64,000 bases of DNA from Nissabacter sp. SGAir0207 (GTDB lineage: Bacteria; Pseudomonadota; Gammaproteobacteria; Enterobacterales; Enterobacteriaceae), in the NCBI RefSeq assembly GCF_005491205.1, contig NZ_CP028035.1, positions 558,001 to 622,000 of the forward strand. Direction: 5' to 3'. The position numbers and the translations under genes are program-made. Under the pieces are notes generated by a model. That model was not told where the DNA came from and made no database searches. It was given only the letters and a program-made list of their open reading frames with translations. Of the stretch, positions 1 to 10,052 are shown one piece after another (position 1 is the first letter of the stretch; each line of letters opens with the position of its first letter).

Positions 1-334
<334 letters not shown>

Positions 335-352
335 TGTGCTGATGTGATGATA

Positions 353-385
353 CCGGCCGCCCCCAGGGGCGGCCGGATGCGTTTC
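353..385 (+). terminator. Hairpin after parE, probable terminator
   Basis: An 11-bp perfect GC stem (353-363 with 366-376) is followed by a weak T-containing tail. It sits between the parE stop and the lysR start, so it could end parE transcription. The U-tract is poor, hence moderate confidence. Confidence 0.45.
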
Positions 386-402
386 TGCTGCGGGGGAGAT
401 GG

Positions 403-1299
403 ATGAAGATCACCTTGGATGAGTTGCTTGCCTTTACCGTCGTCACGGACAGTGGCTCGATTACCGCCGCCGCCGAGCAGCTGGGGCAGACCACTTCGGG
501 CATCAGCCGCGCCCTGAGCCGGTTGGAGAGCAAGCTGGACACCACGCTGTTGCGCCGCACCACCCGTCGGCTGGAGTTGACGGAGGAGGGGGCGCTGTTC
601 CTGAACCACGCCCGGCAGATCGTGCAGTCGGTGGAGCAGGCGGAGGAGCAGATCGCCCTGCGCCGCGAGATGCCAGCCGGGCGGCTGCGGGTCAATGCCG
701 CCGCGCCCTTCATGGAGCATGTGATTGTGCCGCTGGTGGGCGGTTTCCGCCGTCGCTACCCGCAGGTGGAGCTGGAGCTGAACAGCGACAACCAGATTAT
801 CGATCTGCTGGAGCGGCGCACGGATGTGGCGATCCGCATCGGCGAGCTGCGCGACTCCTCGATCCACGCCCGGCTGCTGGGGCGCAGCCAGCTACGTATC
901 CTCGCCAGCCCGGCCTATCTGGCACGCCACGGCGAGCCGCAGCAGGTTACGGATCTGGCGCGCCACAGCCTGCTGGGCTTTACCCAGCCGGAGTCACTCA
1001 ACCAGTGGCCGCTGCGTGCCGCCAACGGCGAACGGCTGACCATCACCCCGGCGCTCAGCGCCTCCAGCGGCGAGACGTTGCGCCACCTGGCGTTGCAGGG
1101 CGAGGGGATTGTGCAACTGGCGGATTTCATGACCCGCGAGGATTGCCGACAGGGGCGGCTGGTGCCGGTGCTGGCGGAACTGACCGAGACGGAGACGCAG
1201 CCGATCCACGCGGTCTACTACCGCAACACCCAGTTGGTGGCGCGCATCACCTGCTTTTTGGACTACATCAGCGAGCAGATGGCGCACGACTGGCTGTAG
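403..1299 (+). CDS. LysR-family transcriptional regulator
   Basis: A 298-residue protein of normal LysR length. The N-terminal winged helix-turn-helix is at residues 1-60 (LDELLAFTVVTDSGSITAAAEQLG, then SGISRALSRLE). A periplasmic-binding-protein-like effector domain follows at about 90-295. The sequence resembles the YafC/DsdC-like group of LysR proteins that act on neighbouring metabolic or redox genes. The ATG at 403 is preceded by a GGGGGAGA ribosome-binding site. It faces the convergent ygiN-mdaB pair; whether it regulates them is unknown, although a palindrome lies just upstream of mdaB. No specific ligand can be read from the sequence. Confidence 0.88.
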   Translation: MKITLDELLAFTVVTDSGSITAAAEQLGQTTSGISRALSRLESKLDTTLLRRTTRRLELTEEGALFLNHARQIVQSVEQAEEQIALRREMPAGRLRVNAAAPFMEHVIVPLVGGFRRRYPQVELELNSDNQIIDLLERRTDVAIRIGELRDSSIHARLLGRSQLRILASPAYLARHGEPQQVTDLARHSLLGFTQPESLNQWPLRAANGERLTITPALSASSGETLRHLALQGEGIVQLADFMTREDCRQGRLVPVLAELTETETQPIHAVYYRNTQLVARITCFLDYISEQMAHDWL

Positions 1300-1306
1300 C
1301 GCGCAG

Positions 1307-1329
1307 AAAAAAGGCCGCGTCAGCGGCCT
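1307..1329 (-). terminator. Rho-independent terminator of ygiN
   Basis: On the minus strand a 7-bp AGGCCGC/GCGGCCT stem with a 4-nt loop is followed by six T. It lies 15 nt past the ygiN stop and just after the convergent lysR stop. Confidence 0.75.
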
Positions 1330-1344
1330 CAGGTGGGGGGCGGG

Positions 1345-1650
1345 TCAGGGCTTCTCAAGGATATGGATCACCACATCCTCGACATCCTGCTTGATCGCCT
1401 CCCGGTGGTGATCCATGTGCGCCTGCTGCTGGTGCTGCTCGAGGTGGCTCAGGCTCTCCCACTCCTCATACATAAAGATGGCGTCCGGCGCGGTCTTGCG
1501 CCACGGCACCTGCGCGTTGAGGTCAACCAGCGGCTGGTAGCAGCCACAGCCCGCCTCGGCGCGCACCGTCGGCAGCAGCGCCTCGATCTGCGCCAGCACG
1601 GCGTCGCGGCGGCCGGGCTTAACCTGGATTTCAGCAATAACAGTGATCAT
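1345..1650 (-). CDS. ygiN: Quinol monooxygenase YgiN-like (ABM fold)
   Basis: A 101-residue single-domain antibiotic-biosynthesis-monooxygenase (ABM) protein. It begins MITVIAEIQVKPG and carries the typical EEWES..HLEQH...PHM-like stretch, here EEWESLSHLEQHQQQAHM. E. coli YgiN (104 aa) oxidises menadiol and pairs with MdaB in a proposed quinone redox cycle. Here too the gene lies directly downstream of mdaB on the same strand (110-bp gap with an intercistronic hairpin), so a shared transcript is likely. The assignment rests on sequence similarity together with the conserved mdaB-ygiN-parC neighbourhood. Confidence 0.93.
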   Translation of the reverse strand: MITVIAEIQVKPGRRDAVLAQIEALLPTVRAEAGCGCYQPLVDLNAQVPWRKTAPDAIFMYEEWESLSHLEQHQQQAHMDHHREAIKQDVEDVVIHILEKP

Positions 1651-1719
1651 CGTTACCTCGTAGCGTCCATACGGCGGGGAAGGGGCGGCCAGCAGGCGGC
1701 CCGGTCAGCCATCAGAGTG

Positions 1720-1751
1720 TGGCCGCTGGGGCGCCACGGCGCCAGCGGCCA
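1720..1751 (-). other. Intercistronic stem-loop between mdaB and ygiN
   Basis: Arms TGGCCGCT (1720-1727) and AGCGGCCA (1744-1751) enclose an inner GGCGCC/GGCGCC pair. There is no T-tract, so it is more likely an RNA-stabilising or partially terminating hairpin within the mdaB-ygiN transcript than a full terminator. Confidence 0.5.
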
Positions 1752-1760
1752 TTGTCTGAT

Positions 1761-2345
1761 TTAGCCGTTGAAGACGTTGTCGAGGTGCGCGCGGTAGCGA
1801 ACGATGTCGTTCTCAATGTCCGGCTGCTTGATCACGTCGTTGCAGATAAAGGTCGGCAGGCCCGCCATGCCCAGGAACTCGTTGGCCTTGTGGAAGTGCA
1901 TGTAAACGCCATCGACGCCCACGCCGTGGAAGAACTGCTCCTGGTCGGTGAAGGCCTCCAGCGGGGCATTCCAGGTCAGGGAGAGCATGTAGGTCTTGCC
2001 CTGCAACAGGCCGCCGGAGCCATATTTTTTCGCCGCGTCGGCGCGGGTGCGGCCATCGCTGGCATATAATTTACCGTGACCCTCGGTAAAGACCTCATCG
2101 ATGTACTTTTTCATGATCCACGGTTCGCCCATCCACCAGCCCGGCATCTGGTAGATCACGGTGTCTGCCCACAGGTAGTTCTCCACCTCGGCGGGCACCT
2201 CATAGCCCTGGTCGATGTTGACCACACGGACGTCATGGCCGCTGTCACGCAGGAAGGAGGCCGCCACTTCAGTCAGGGTGTCGTTCAGTGCGCCTTTGGA
2301 GTGGGCAAAGGTTTTTGCCGCATTCAGAATCAGGATGTTGCTCAT
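1761..2345 (-). CDS. mdaB: NADPH:quinone oxidoreductase MdaB
   Basis: A 194-residue flavodoxin-fold quinone reductase (E. coli MdaB is 193 aa) that reduces quinones by two electrons at the expense of NADPH, with FAD as cofactor. Diagnostic stretches are the N-terminal MSNILILNAAKTFAHSKGALN, the active-site loop YQMPGWWMGEPWIMKKY, and SLTWNAPLEAF. It is transcribed away from parC and towards ygiN, the same arrangement as in E. coli. A palindrome with arms TGTGCG/CGCACA lies about 63 bp upstream of the start and could be an operator. The identification is secure. Confidence 0.95.
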   Translation of the reverse strand: MSNILILNAAKTFAHSKGALNDTLTEVAASFLRDSGHDVRVVNIDQGYEVPAEVENYLWADTVIYQMPGWWMGEPWIMKKYIDEVFTEGHGKLYASDGRTRADAAKKYGSGGLLQGKTYMLSLTWNAPLEAFTDQEQFFHGVGVDGVYMHFHKANEFLGMAGLPTFICNDVIKQPDIENDIVRYRAHLDNVFNG

Positions 2346-2649
2346 TTATTATTCGCCCTATCAATAGACATGGTGGGCAGTATAGCGGCGCAACCGGATA
2401 GAAAAAATGTGCGATGGCGCACAACACTCTTGACTAAAATGCAACAAAGCAGCGGATTTAGCGAGCCTGCGTCCATATTTCACCCGGATAGCCGGGCCGC
2501 CCCGCCTGGCACGCCGGTGGCTGTGACAGTGCCATGCCAGATGTTGTACTATCGCCGCATCATGCGCCCCGCGCCGGGATCTACCCGCCGGCCGTGGGCT
2601 GATGCTTCAATGCAGAACAAAACGCTACGGGTGTAAGGATAAACATTTA
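2346..2649. promoter_or_regulatory. mdaB/parC divergent intergenic region with palindrome
   Basis: A 304-bp gap between the divergent starts of mdaB and parC. At 2408-2423 it contains the palindrome TGTGCG-ATGG-CGCACA, which has the size and T-N11-A spacing of a LysR or other dimer operator. Placement upstream of mdaB suggests control of the quinone reductase. No convincing -35/-10 pair or small gene was found. Confidence 0.4.
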
Positions 2650-4926
2650 ATGAGCGACATGACTCATGACGGTGCTGAGCGCTTAGCGCTGCACAAGTTT
2701 ACTGAGAACGCCTACCTCAACTACTCCATGTACGTCATCATGGACCGGGCGCTGCCCTTTATCGGCGATGGCCTGAAGCCAGTGCAGCGCCGCATCGTCT
2801 ATGCGATGTCAGAGCTGGGCCTGAACGCGAGCGCCAAATTCAAGAAGTCGGCCCGTACCGTCGGCGACGTGCTGGGCAAATACCACCCGCACGGCGACAG
2901 CGCCTGCTATGAGGCGATGGTACTGATGGCGCAGCCCTTCTCCTACCGCTACCCGCTGGTGGATGGGCAGGGCAACTGGGGTGCGCCGGACGATCCGAAA
3001 TCCTTCGCCGCGATGCGTTACACCGAATCCCGCCTGTCAAAATATGCCGAAGTGCTGCTGCGCGAGCTGGGGCAGGGCACGGTGGAGTGGATCCCGAACT
3101 TTGACGGCACGCTGGACGAGCCGAAAATGCTGCCAGCGCGCCTGCCCAACATCCTGCTGAACGGTACCACCGGCATCGCGGTGGGCATGGCCACCGACAT
3201 CCCGCCGCACAACCTGCGTGAAGTGGCCGCCGCCGCCGTGATGCTGCTGGAGAAACCCGCCACCGGGCTGGATGAGCTGCTGACCCACGTGCAGGGGCCG
3301 GACTTCCCGACCGAGGCGGAGATCATCACGCCGCGTGACGAGATCCGCAAACTCTACCAAACCGGGCGTGGCTCGGTGCGGATGCGCGCGGTATGGAAAA
3401 AGGAAGAGGGCGACGTGGTGATCACCGCGTTGCCGCATCAGGTCTCCGGTGCCAAGGTGCTGGAGCAGATCGCCAGCCAGATGCGCGCCAAGAAGCTGCC
3501 GATGGTGGAGGATCTGCGTGACGAGTCAGACCACGAGAACCCGACCCGTCTGGTGGTGGTGCCGCGCTCCAACCGCGTGGACATGGATCAGGTGATGAAC
3601 CACCTGTTCGCCACCACCGATCTGGAGAAGAGCTACCGCGTCAACATGAACATGATCGGCCTCGACGGCCGACCAATGGTCAAGGGGCTGGTGGAGATCC
3701 TGACGGAGTGGCTGGCGTTCCGCCGCAACACCGTGCGCCTGCGCCTCAACCACCGTCTGGAGCGGGTGCTGAAGCGCCTGCACATCCTTGAGGGGTTGCT
3801 GACCGCCTTCCTCAATATCGATGACGTGATCCACATCATCCGCAGCGAAGATGAGCCGAAGCCGGTGCTGATGGCACGCTTCGCGCTGAGCGAGACGCAG
3901 GCCGAGGCGATCCTTGACCTGAAACTGCGCCACCTCGCCAAGCTGGAAGAGATGAAGATCCGTGGCGAGCAGGATGAGCTGGCCAAGGAGCGCGACCAGA
4001 TCCAAGCGACGCTGGCCTCCGAGCGCAAGATGAACACGCTGATCCGCAAGGAGATCCAGGCGGATGCCGAAGCCTACGGCGACCCGCGCCGCTCGCCGCT
4101 GCATGAGCGCAGCGAAGCCAAGGCGCTGAGCGAAACCGACATCCTGCCCTCTGAGCCAGTGACCGTTGTGCTGTCGCAGATGGGCTGGGTACGCAGCGCC
4201 AAGGGGCATGACATCGACCCGACCGGCCTGAGCTACAAGGCCGGGGATAGCTTCCTCGGCGCGGCGCGCGGCAAGAGCAACCAGCCGGTGGTGTTTATCG
4301 ACTCCACCGGCCGCAGCTACGCCCTTGAGCCGACCACGCTGCCCTCCGCGCGCGGGCAGGGCGAGCCGCTGACCGGCAAGCTGACCCCGCCGCCGGGTGC
4401 GGTGGTGGAGCAGGTGCTGATGGCGGCAGACAACCAGAAGCTGCTGATGGCCTCTGACGCTGGCTACGGCTTTGTCTGTACCTTCAACGATTTGGTGGCG
4501 CGCAACCGCGCTGGCAAGGCGATGCTGACCCTGCCGGAGAATGCCAAGGCACTGACGCCGCTGGAGATTCATGGCGAGGATGACATGCTGCTCGCCATCA
4601 CCGCGGCGGGCCGGATGCTGATGTTCCCGGTGGCGGATCTGCCGCAGCTGTCGAAGGGCAAGGGCAACAAGATTGTCTCCATCCCGGCGGCACAGGCCGC
4701 GGCGGGTGAGGATCGGCTGGCCTGGCTGTTCGTGCTGCCGCCGCAAACCTCCCTGACGCTGCATATCGGCAAGCGCAAGCTGACGCTGCGCCCGGAAGAT
4801 TTGCAGAAATACCGCGCCGAGCGTGGCCGCAAAGGCACGCTGCTGCCGCGTGGCCTGCAACGCATCGACCGGGTTGACGTGGATGCACCGGCACGCCCGG
4901 AAGCGGCCGCCAGCAGCGACGAGTAA
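2650..4926 (+). CDS. parC: DNA topoisomerase IV subunit A
   Basis: A 758-residue topoisomerase IV breakage-reunion subunit (E. coli ParC 752 aa). The start is set at the ATG at 2650 because the protein then begins MSDM as in E. coli, with an AAGGA site about 10 nt upstream; the longer upstream frame lacks support. There is a four-residue insertion (THDG) after MSDM, so numbering is shifted by +4. The quinolone-resistance region reads [14 protein letters not shown], with the wild-type Ser (S84, E. coli S80) and Glu (E88, E. coli E84). The catalytic Tyr is in [10 protein letters not shown] (Y124). The C-terminal beta-pinwheel region follows from about residue 500. plsC follows on the same strand. 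Confidence 0.97.
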   Translation: MSDMTHDGAERLALHKFTENAYLNYSMYVIMDRALPFIGDGLKPVQRRIVYAMSELGLNASAKFKKSARTVGDVLGKYHPHGDSACYEAMVLMAQPFSYRYPLVDGQGNWGAPDDPKSFAAMRYTESRLSKYAEVLLRELGQGTVEWIPNFDGTLDEPKMLPARLPNILLNGTTGIAVGMATDIPPHNLREVAAAAVMLLEKPATGLDELLTHVQGPDFPTEAEIITPRDEIRKLYQTGRGSVRMRAVWKKEEGDVVITALPHQVSGAKVLEQIASQMRAKKLPMVEDLRDESDHENPTRLVVVPRSNRVDMDQVMNHLFATTDLEKSYRVNMNMIGLDGRPMVKGLVEILTEWLAFRRNTVRLRLNHRLERVLKRLHILEGLLTAFLNIDDVIHIIRSEDEPKPVLMARFALSETQAEAILDLKLRHLAKLEEMKIRGEQDELAKERDQIQATLASERKMNTLIRKEIQADAEAYGDPRRSPLHERSEAKALSETDILPSEPVTVVLSQMGWVRSAKGHDIDPTGLSYKAGDSFLGAARGKSNQPVVFIDSTGRSYALEPTTLPSARGQGEPLTGKLTPPPGAVVEQVLMAADNQKLLMASDAGYGFVCTFNDLVARNRAGKAMLTLPENAKALTPLEIHGEDDMLLAITAAGRMLMFPVADLPQLSKGKGNKIVSIPAAQAAAGEDRLAWLFVLPPQTSLTLHIGKRKLTLRPEDLQKYRAERGRKGTLLPRGLQRIDRVDVDAPARPEAAASSDE

Positions 4927-5220
4927 CCCAGCCACGGCCCGGTGCCCCGGTGATGCCGGGACGCCGGGCATGGGCGCGGCCGCACAAAAAGTGCCAAGCC
5001 TCTCTAATCCGTCGTTTTTCTCGGTGAATATTCACCGTTTGCATTAATATAGCCGTTGTATCACCCGGCCTGAGGATTTCGCAGGACGGGTGAGCAAGGG
5101 TGAGCAGGGCACCTTTGTCTCTATAAAACAGCCTGTGAGGGTTTGTCAGGAGCAAGGAGACCGGCGTCGGGGCGGCACAGTGGTGCGCCTGGGGCTGGCG
5201 TTTCGCTAACGAGGTTTTTT

Positions 5221-5964
5221 ATGTTGTTGATTTTACGTGCCATCATTGTCACGCTGTTTTCGCTACTGATCTGTATCTTCGGGTCAATTTTCTGTCTCTT
5301 CAGCCCGCGTAATCCCCGCCATGTGGCGCGGTTCGGCCACATGTTTGGCCGCCTCTCCAAGGTGTTTGGCCTGAAGGTGGAGCAGCGCATCCCGCCTGAG
5401 GCCGCGCACTATGGCAACTGTATCTACATTGCCAACCACCAGAATAACTATGACATGGTTACCGCCGCCAACGTGGTGCAGCCGCGTACCGTGACGGTGG
5501 GCAAAAAGAGCCTGCTGTGGATCCCGTTCTTCGGCCCGCTTTACTGGCTGACCGGCAACCTGCTGATTGACCGTGACAACCGCGCCCGTGCGCACGGCAC
5601 CATTTCGCAGGTGGTGGAGCAGTTCAAAAAGCGCAACATCTCCATCTGGATGTTCCCGGAGGGCACCCGCAGCCGTGGCCGCGGCCTGATGCCTTTCAAA
5701 ACCGGTGCGTTCCATGCGGCGATTGCCGCGGGCGTGCCGATTGTGCCAATCTGCGTCTCCAACACCCACGGCAAAATCAACCTGAACCGCTGGTCAAATG
5801 GTTTGGTGATTGTAGAAATGCTGCCGCCCATCGATACCACAGAGTATGGAAAAGAGCGGGTTCGTGAGCTGGCCGAGCACTGCCGCACGTTGATGCAGGC
5901 TAAAATCAACGAGCTGGATGCGGAAGTGGCCGCCCGAGAAGCGGCCGCCAAACGCAAGAAGTAA
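5221..5964 (+). CDS. plsC: 1-acyl-sn-glycerol-3-phosphate acyltransferase
   Basis: A 247-residue inner-membrane acyltransferase that converts lysophosphatidate to phosphatidate in phospholipid synthesis. The ATG at 5221 gives the E. coli-like N-terminus (MLLILR, then a hydrophobic segment up to about residue 27); the upstream extension of the frame is not conserved. The acyltransferase motif HX4D is at H73-D78 (NHQNNYD), and FPEGTRSRG is near 145-152. The gene follows parC and precedes ftsP, exactly as in E. coli. Confidence 0.96.
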   Translation: MLLILRAIIVTLFSLLICIFGSIFCLFSPRNPRHVARFGHMFGRLSKVFGLKVEQRIPPEAAHYGNCIYIANHQNNYDMVTAANVVQPRTVTVGKKSLLWIPFFGPLYWLTGNLLIDRDNRARAHGTISQVVEQFKKRNISIWMFPEGTRSRGRGLMPFKTGAFHAAIAAGVPIVPICVSNTHGKINLNRWSNGLVIVEMLPPIDTTEYGKERVRELAEHCRTLMQAKINELDAEVAAREAAAKRKK

Positions 5965-5993
5965 CCGCTTTCCGGCCTGGGATTCAGGCCGCT

Positions 5994-6015
5994 GCCCGGT
6001 GCGCCGGGCCCTTTT
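5994..6015 (+). terminator. Possible plsC terminator
   Basis: Stem GCCCGG/CCGGGC with a 4-nt loop, followed by CCTTTTC. Short and with a weak U-tract; it may attenuate rather than end transcription into ftsP. Confidence 0.4.
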
Positions 6016-6072
6016 CACCCTGCCTCCGGGCGGGGTTTTGCACACAGTCATATTGCTTGTCATGGAGAAGAT

Positions 6073-7488
6073 ATGTCACTCAGTCGACGTCAGTTTTTAC
6101 AGGCATCGGGCATGGCGCTGGCTGCCGGGGCGATGCCGCTGAGGGCAGAGGCGAACGGAACGCAGACCGCCCTCCCGGTTCCGCCGCTGTTGGAGTCGCG
6201 CCGTGGGCAACCGCTGTTCCTGACCCTGCAACGCGCCCACTGGTCATTCAACGGTGGCGCGAAGGCCAGCGTCTGGGGCGTCAACGGCCTCTATCTGGGG
6301 CCAACGGTGCGCGTCTACAGCGGGGATGACGTCAAACTGATCTACAGCAACCGGCTGAGTGAGCCGGTCGCCATGACCGTCAGTGGCCTGCAAGTGCCGG
6401 GTACACTGACCGGCGGGGCAGGGCGCATGATGTCGCCGGGCGTTGACTGGGCGCCGGTACTGCCCATCCGCCAGCCAGCCGCCACCTGCTGGTATCACGC
6501 CAACACCCCCAACCGGATGGCCCCGCACCTCTACAACGGGCTGGCCGGGCTGTGGCTGGTGGAGGACAGCGTCAGCAAATCCCTGCCGCTGCCGAGCCAC
6601 TACGGCGTGGATGACTTCCCGCTAATCCTCCAGGACAAGCGCCTCGACAACTTCGGCACCCCGCAATATGACGCGCCCGCGCAGGGCGGCTTCCTCGGCG
6701 ACACGCTGCTGGTGAATGGCGTGGAAAGCCCCTACGTCGAGGTGTCACGCGGCTGGGTGCGCCTGCGCCTGCTGAATGCCTCCAACTCGCGCCGCTTCAT
6801 GCTAAAGATGAGCGACAACCGCCCGTTCCACGTGGTGGCCGCCGATCAGGGCTTCCTGCCCGCGCCGGTGGCGGTGCCGCACCTCTCGCTGGCCCCCGGC
6901 GAGCGGCGCGAAATTCTGGTGGATATGTCGCAGGGCGATGAGGTGTCAATCACCGCCGGTGAGGCGGCGGGCATCATGGATCGGCTGCGCGGGCTGTTTG
7001 AGCCGTCGAGCATTCTGGTCAACACGCTGGTGCTGACGCTGAAACCCACCGGCCTGCTGCCACTGGTGACGGATAACCTGCCGATGCGCCTGCTGGCCGA
7101 CCAACTGCTGGAGGGGAGCGTAGTGCGCACGCGCGATTTCCGCCTCGGCGACAATCAGGCTGGCATCAATGGCGCGGTGTGGGACATGAACCGCACGGAC
7201 GCGCAGGCGGTGCAGGGCACCTGGGAGCGCTGGACGGTACGCGCCGATCTGCCGCAATCCTTCCATATTCAGGGTGTCTCCTTCCTGGTGAAGAGCGTCA
7301 ATGGCGGGCCGCCGCTGGCGGAGGATGCCGGTTTCAAGGATACCGTCTGGGTGGATGGCCAGGTGGAGCTGCTGGTCTACTTCAACCAGCCCTCGTTTGA
7401 GCACTTCCCCTTCCTGTTCTACAGCCAGACGCTGGAGATGGCCGATCGCGGCTCCGCCGGCCAACTGGTGGTGCAACCCGCCAACTGA
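6073..7488 (+). CDS. ftsP: Cell division protein FtsP (SufI), Tat-exported cupredoxin-fold protein
   Basis: A 471-residue periplasmic protein related to multicopper oxidases but lacking their copper ligands; FtsP stabilises the divisome under stress. The N-terminus carries a twin-arginine signal (SLSRRQFLQASGMALAAGA, residues 2-20), so export is by Tat. Three cupredoxin-like domains follow, with landmarks such as YHANTPNRMAPHLYNGLAGLW, LLNASNSRRF and LAPGERREILVDM. The ATG at 6073 has a GGAGAAG site just upstream. A hairpin terminator follows the stop. The parC-plsC-ftsP order matches E. coli. Confidence 0.94.
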   Translation: MSLSRRQFLQASGMALAAGAMPLRAEANGTQTALPVPPLLESRRGQPLFLTLQRAHWSFNGGAKASVWGVNGLYLGPTVRVYSGDDVKLIYSNRLSEPVAMTVSGLQVPGTLTGGAGRMMSPGVDWAPVLPIRQPAATCWYHANTPNRMAPHLYNGLAGLWLVEDSVSKSLPLPSHYGVDDFPLILQDKRLDNFGTPQYDAPAQGGFLGDTLLVNGVESPYVEVSRGWVRLRLLNASNSRRFMLKMSDNRPFHVVAADQGFLPAPVAVPHLSLAPGERREILVDMSQGDEVSITAGEAAGIMDRLRGLFEPSSILVNTLVLTLKPTGLLPLVTDNLPMRLLADQLLEGSVVRTRDFRLGDNQAGINGAVWDMNRTDAQAVQGTWERWTVRADLPQSFHIQGVSFLVKSVNGGPPLAEDAGFKDTVWVDGQVELLVYFNQPSFEHFPFLFYSQTLEMADRGSAGQLVVQPAN

Positions 7489-7493
7489 GAGAG

Positions 7494-7520
7494 GGCAGGG
7501 CGCCCGCCCTGCCTGCTTTT
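7494..7520 (+). terminator. Terminator of ftsP
   Basis: Arms GGCAGGGCG and CGCCCTGCC (9 bp) begin six bases past the ftsP stop and are followed by TGCTTTTCCTTT. Confidence 0.65.
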
Positions 7521-7616
7521 CCTTTCCCCTCCCGGCCTGTTGCTTGATAAAGAGCAAGGCATTCGCACGCGCTTTTTGTTACTCCAGCCTGTGGTTAACC
7601 ATCAGGAGGGGAGAGT

Positions 7617-10052
7617 ATGAGCGACAACAGTGCGACGCCCAGCCAACGGGGCGGTATCACACGGCGCGGCTTGCTGAAGGGCAGTGGGCTGGCGCTGGCG
7701 GCGGGCGCGGTGCGATTGCCCTTTGGCACGGCAGGGGCCACGCCCACGCCAGCACGCGAACCGGAGGAGCGGGTGGTTTGGAGCCTCTGCTCCGTCAACT
7801 GCGGCAGCCGCTGCGCCCTGCGGCTGCATGTGCAGGATGAGTGCGTCACCTGGGTGGAGAGCGACAACACCGGGGCCGATGCGTGGGGCGATCACCAGAT
7901 CCGCGCCTGTTTGCGCGGTCGCTCGATCCGGCGGCGGATGAACCATCCGGCGCGCCTCAACTACCCGATGAAGCGGGTCGGCAAGCGCGGTGAGGGCAAA
8001 TTCAAGCGCATCAGCTGGGAGGAGGCGCTGGACACGCTGGCGCAGCGGCTGAAGCAGACCGTCGAAACCTATGGCAACGAGGCGGTCTATCTCAACTATT
8101 CGTCCGGTATCGTCGGCGGCAACCTGACGCGCTCGTCCCCCTATGCCTCGCTGGTGGCGCGCCTGATGAACTGCTACGGCGGCTTCCTCAGCCACTATGG
8201 CACCTACAGCACCGCCCAGATCGCCGCCGCCATGCCCTACACCTACGGCGGCAACGACGGCAACAGTCCCTCGGATATCGTCAACAGCGAGCTGGTGGTG
8301 ATGTTCGGCAACAACCCGGCGGAGACGCGCATGAGCGGCGCGGGCGTCACCTACCTGCTCCAGCAGGCGCGGGCGCGCAGCGGCGCACGGATGATAGTGA
8401 TCGATCCACGTTACACCGACACCGCCGCCGGGCGTGAGGATGAGTGGATCCCGATCCGTCCCGGCACCGATGCCGCGCTGGTCAGCGCGCTGGCCTATGT
8501 GATGATCACTGAGGATCGTGTCGATCAGGCGTTTCTGGATCGCTACTGCGTTGGCTACGATGAGAAGACCCTGCCAACCGGCGCGCCCGCCAACGGCCAC
8601 TACAAAGCCTATATTCTGGGGCAGGGGGAGGATGGCACCGCCAAAACGCCGCAATGGGCGGAGGCGATCACGGGCATCCCGCAGGATCGCATCGTCGCGC
8701 TGGCGCGTGAGATCGCCACTGCCAAGCCAGCCTGCATCATGCAGGGCTGGGGGCCGCAGCGGCAGGCCAATGGTGAGCTGACCTCGCGCGCCATCGCCAT
8801 GCTCGCCATCCTGACCGGCAACGTCGGGCTACCCGGCGGCGGCACTGGCGCGCGCGAGTCGAGCTATACCTGCACCATCGAACGGATGCCAGTGCTGGAG
8901 AACCCGGTGCGCACCAGCATCCCGGTGTTCGCCTGGACGGACGCCATCATCCGCGCCCAGGAGATGACCGAGCTACGCGACGGCGTGCGCGGCAAAGCCC
9001 GACTGGAGACGCCGATCAAGTTCATCTGGAACTACGCTGGCAATACGCTGATCAACCAGCACTCTGACATCAATTGCACCCATGAGATTTTGCAGGATGA
9101 AAGCCTGTGTGAAACCATCGTGGTGATCGACAATTTCATGACCTCTTCGGCGCGCTACGCTGACCTGCTGCTGCCGGATCTGATGACCACCGAGCAGGAG
9201 GACATTGTTGCCAATGAGTCCGCTGGCCACATGGGCTACCTGATCTTCGGCCAGCCAGCCACGCCCGCCAAATTTGAGCGGCGCGGCATCTATGAGATCC
9301 TGAGCGGCGTGGCGGCGCGGCTCGGGCCAGAGGTGCTGCAACGCTTCACCGAGGGGCGCAGCCAGTCGGCGTGGCTGCACTGGCTCTATGACAAGATGCG
9401 CGCCCGCGATCCGCAGCTCCCGACGTATGAGGCGCTGCGGGCGGCTGGCATCTACCGTCAGCGCGACCCGGCTGGCCACTTCGTGGCCTATCGCGCCTTC
9501 CGGGAAGACCCCGAGGCTAATCCGCTCGCCACTCCCTCCGGCAAGATTGAGATCTACTCCAGCGCGCTGGCGGAGATTGCCGCCCGCTGGACGTTGCAGG
9601 CCGATGAGGTGATCAGCCCGCTGCCGATCTACCATCCCGGTTTTGAGGGCTGGGATGACCCACGTTTTGCCCGCTACCCGCTGCAACTGTTTGGCTACCA
9701 CCACAAGGCACGCACCCACTCCACCTACGGCAACATCGACGTGTTGCAGGCGGCGGCACGGCAGGAGGTGTGGATCAACCCGCTGGATGCGGCGGCACGC
9801 CAGATCAGGGATGGCGACCGGGTGCGGGTGTTCAACGATCGCGGCGACGTGCGGCTGGTCGCCAAGGTCACGCCGCGCATCATGCCGGGCGTGACGGCGA
9901 TGGGGCAGGGCGCATGGCATCAGGCGAATATGCAGGGCGACAGGGTCGATCACGGTGGCTGCATCAATACCCTGACCTCACACCGCCCCTCACCGCTCGC
10001 CAAGGGCAATCCGCAACACAGCAATCGGGTAGAGATCGAGAGGGTACAGTGA
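7617..10052 (+). CDS. dmsA: DmsA-type molybdopterin oxidoreductase, catalytic subunit
   Basis: An 811-residue protein closely matching E. coli DmsA (814 aa) throughout. DmsA is the bis-MGD subunit of the anaerobic DMSO/N-oxide reductase. Visible features are a Tat signal (ITRRGLLKGSGLALAAGA), the N-terminal [4Fe-4S] ligands in CSVNCGSRC ... CLRG, the Mo-coordinating serine region HYGTYSTAQI, and the C-terminal molybdopterin-dinucleotide-binding domain (ARTHSTYGNIDVL ... CINTLTSHRPSPLAKGNP). Normally dmsB (four Fe-S clusters) and dmsC (membrane anchor) follow; here neither does. The enzyme may therefore use another electron donor or be a stranded remnant. The frame is intact. Confidence 0.93.
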   Translation: MSDNSATPSQRGGITRRGLLKGSGLALAAGAVRLPFGTAGATPTPAREPEERVVWSLCSVNCGSRCALRLHVQDECVTWVESDNTGADAWGDHQIRACLRGRSIRRRMNHPARLNYPMKRVGKRGEGKFKRISWEEALDTLAQRLKQTVETYGNEAVYLNYSSGIVGGNLTRSSPYASLVARLMNCYGGFLSHYGTYSTAQIAAAMPYTYGGNDGNSPSDIVNSELVVMFGNNPAETRMSGAGVTYLLQQARARSGARMIVIDPRYTDTAAGREDEWIPIRPGTDAALVSALAYVMITEDRVDQAFLDRYCVGYDEKTLPTGAPANGHYKAYILGQGEDGTAKTPQWAEAITGIPQDRIVALAREIATAKPACIMQGWGPQRQANGELTSRAIAMLAILTGNVGLPGGGTGARESSYTCTIERMPVLENPVRTSIPVFAWTDAIIRAQEMTELRDGVRGKARLETPIKFIWNYAGNTLINQHSDINCTHEILQDESLCETIVVIDNFMTSSARYADLLLPDLMTTEQEDIVANESAGHMGYLIFGQPATPAKFERRGIYEILSGVAARLGPEVLQRFTEGRSQSAWLHWLYDKMRARDPQLPTYEALRAAGIYRQRDPAGHFVAYRAFREDPEANPLATPSGKIEIYSSALAEIAARWTLQADEVISPLPIYHPGFEGWDDPRFARYPLQLFGYHHKARTHSTYGNIDVLQAAARQEVWINPLDAAARQIRDGDRVRVFNDRGDVRLVAKVTPRIMPGVTAMGQGAWHQANMQGDRVDHGGCINTLTSHRPSPLAKGNPQHSNRVEIERVQ

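Noticed and set aside
3526..4971. 481-codon minus-strand frame opposite parC
   Set aside because: Antisense to the conserved parC sequence; composition is typical of a reverse-strand artefact.
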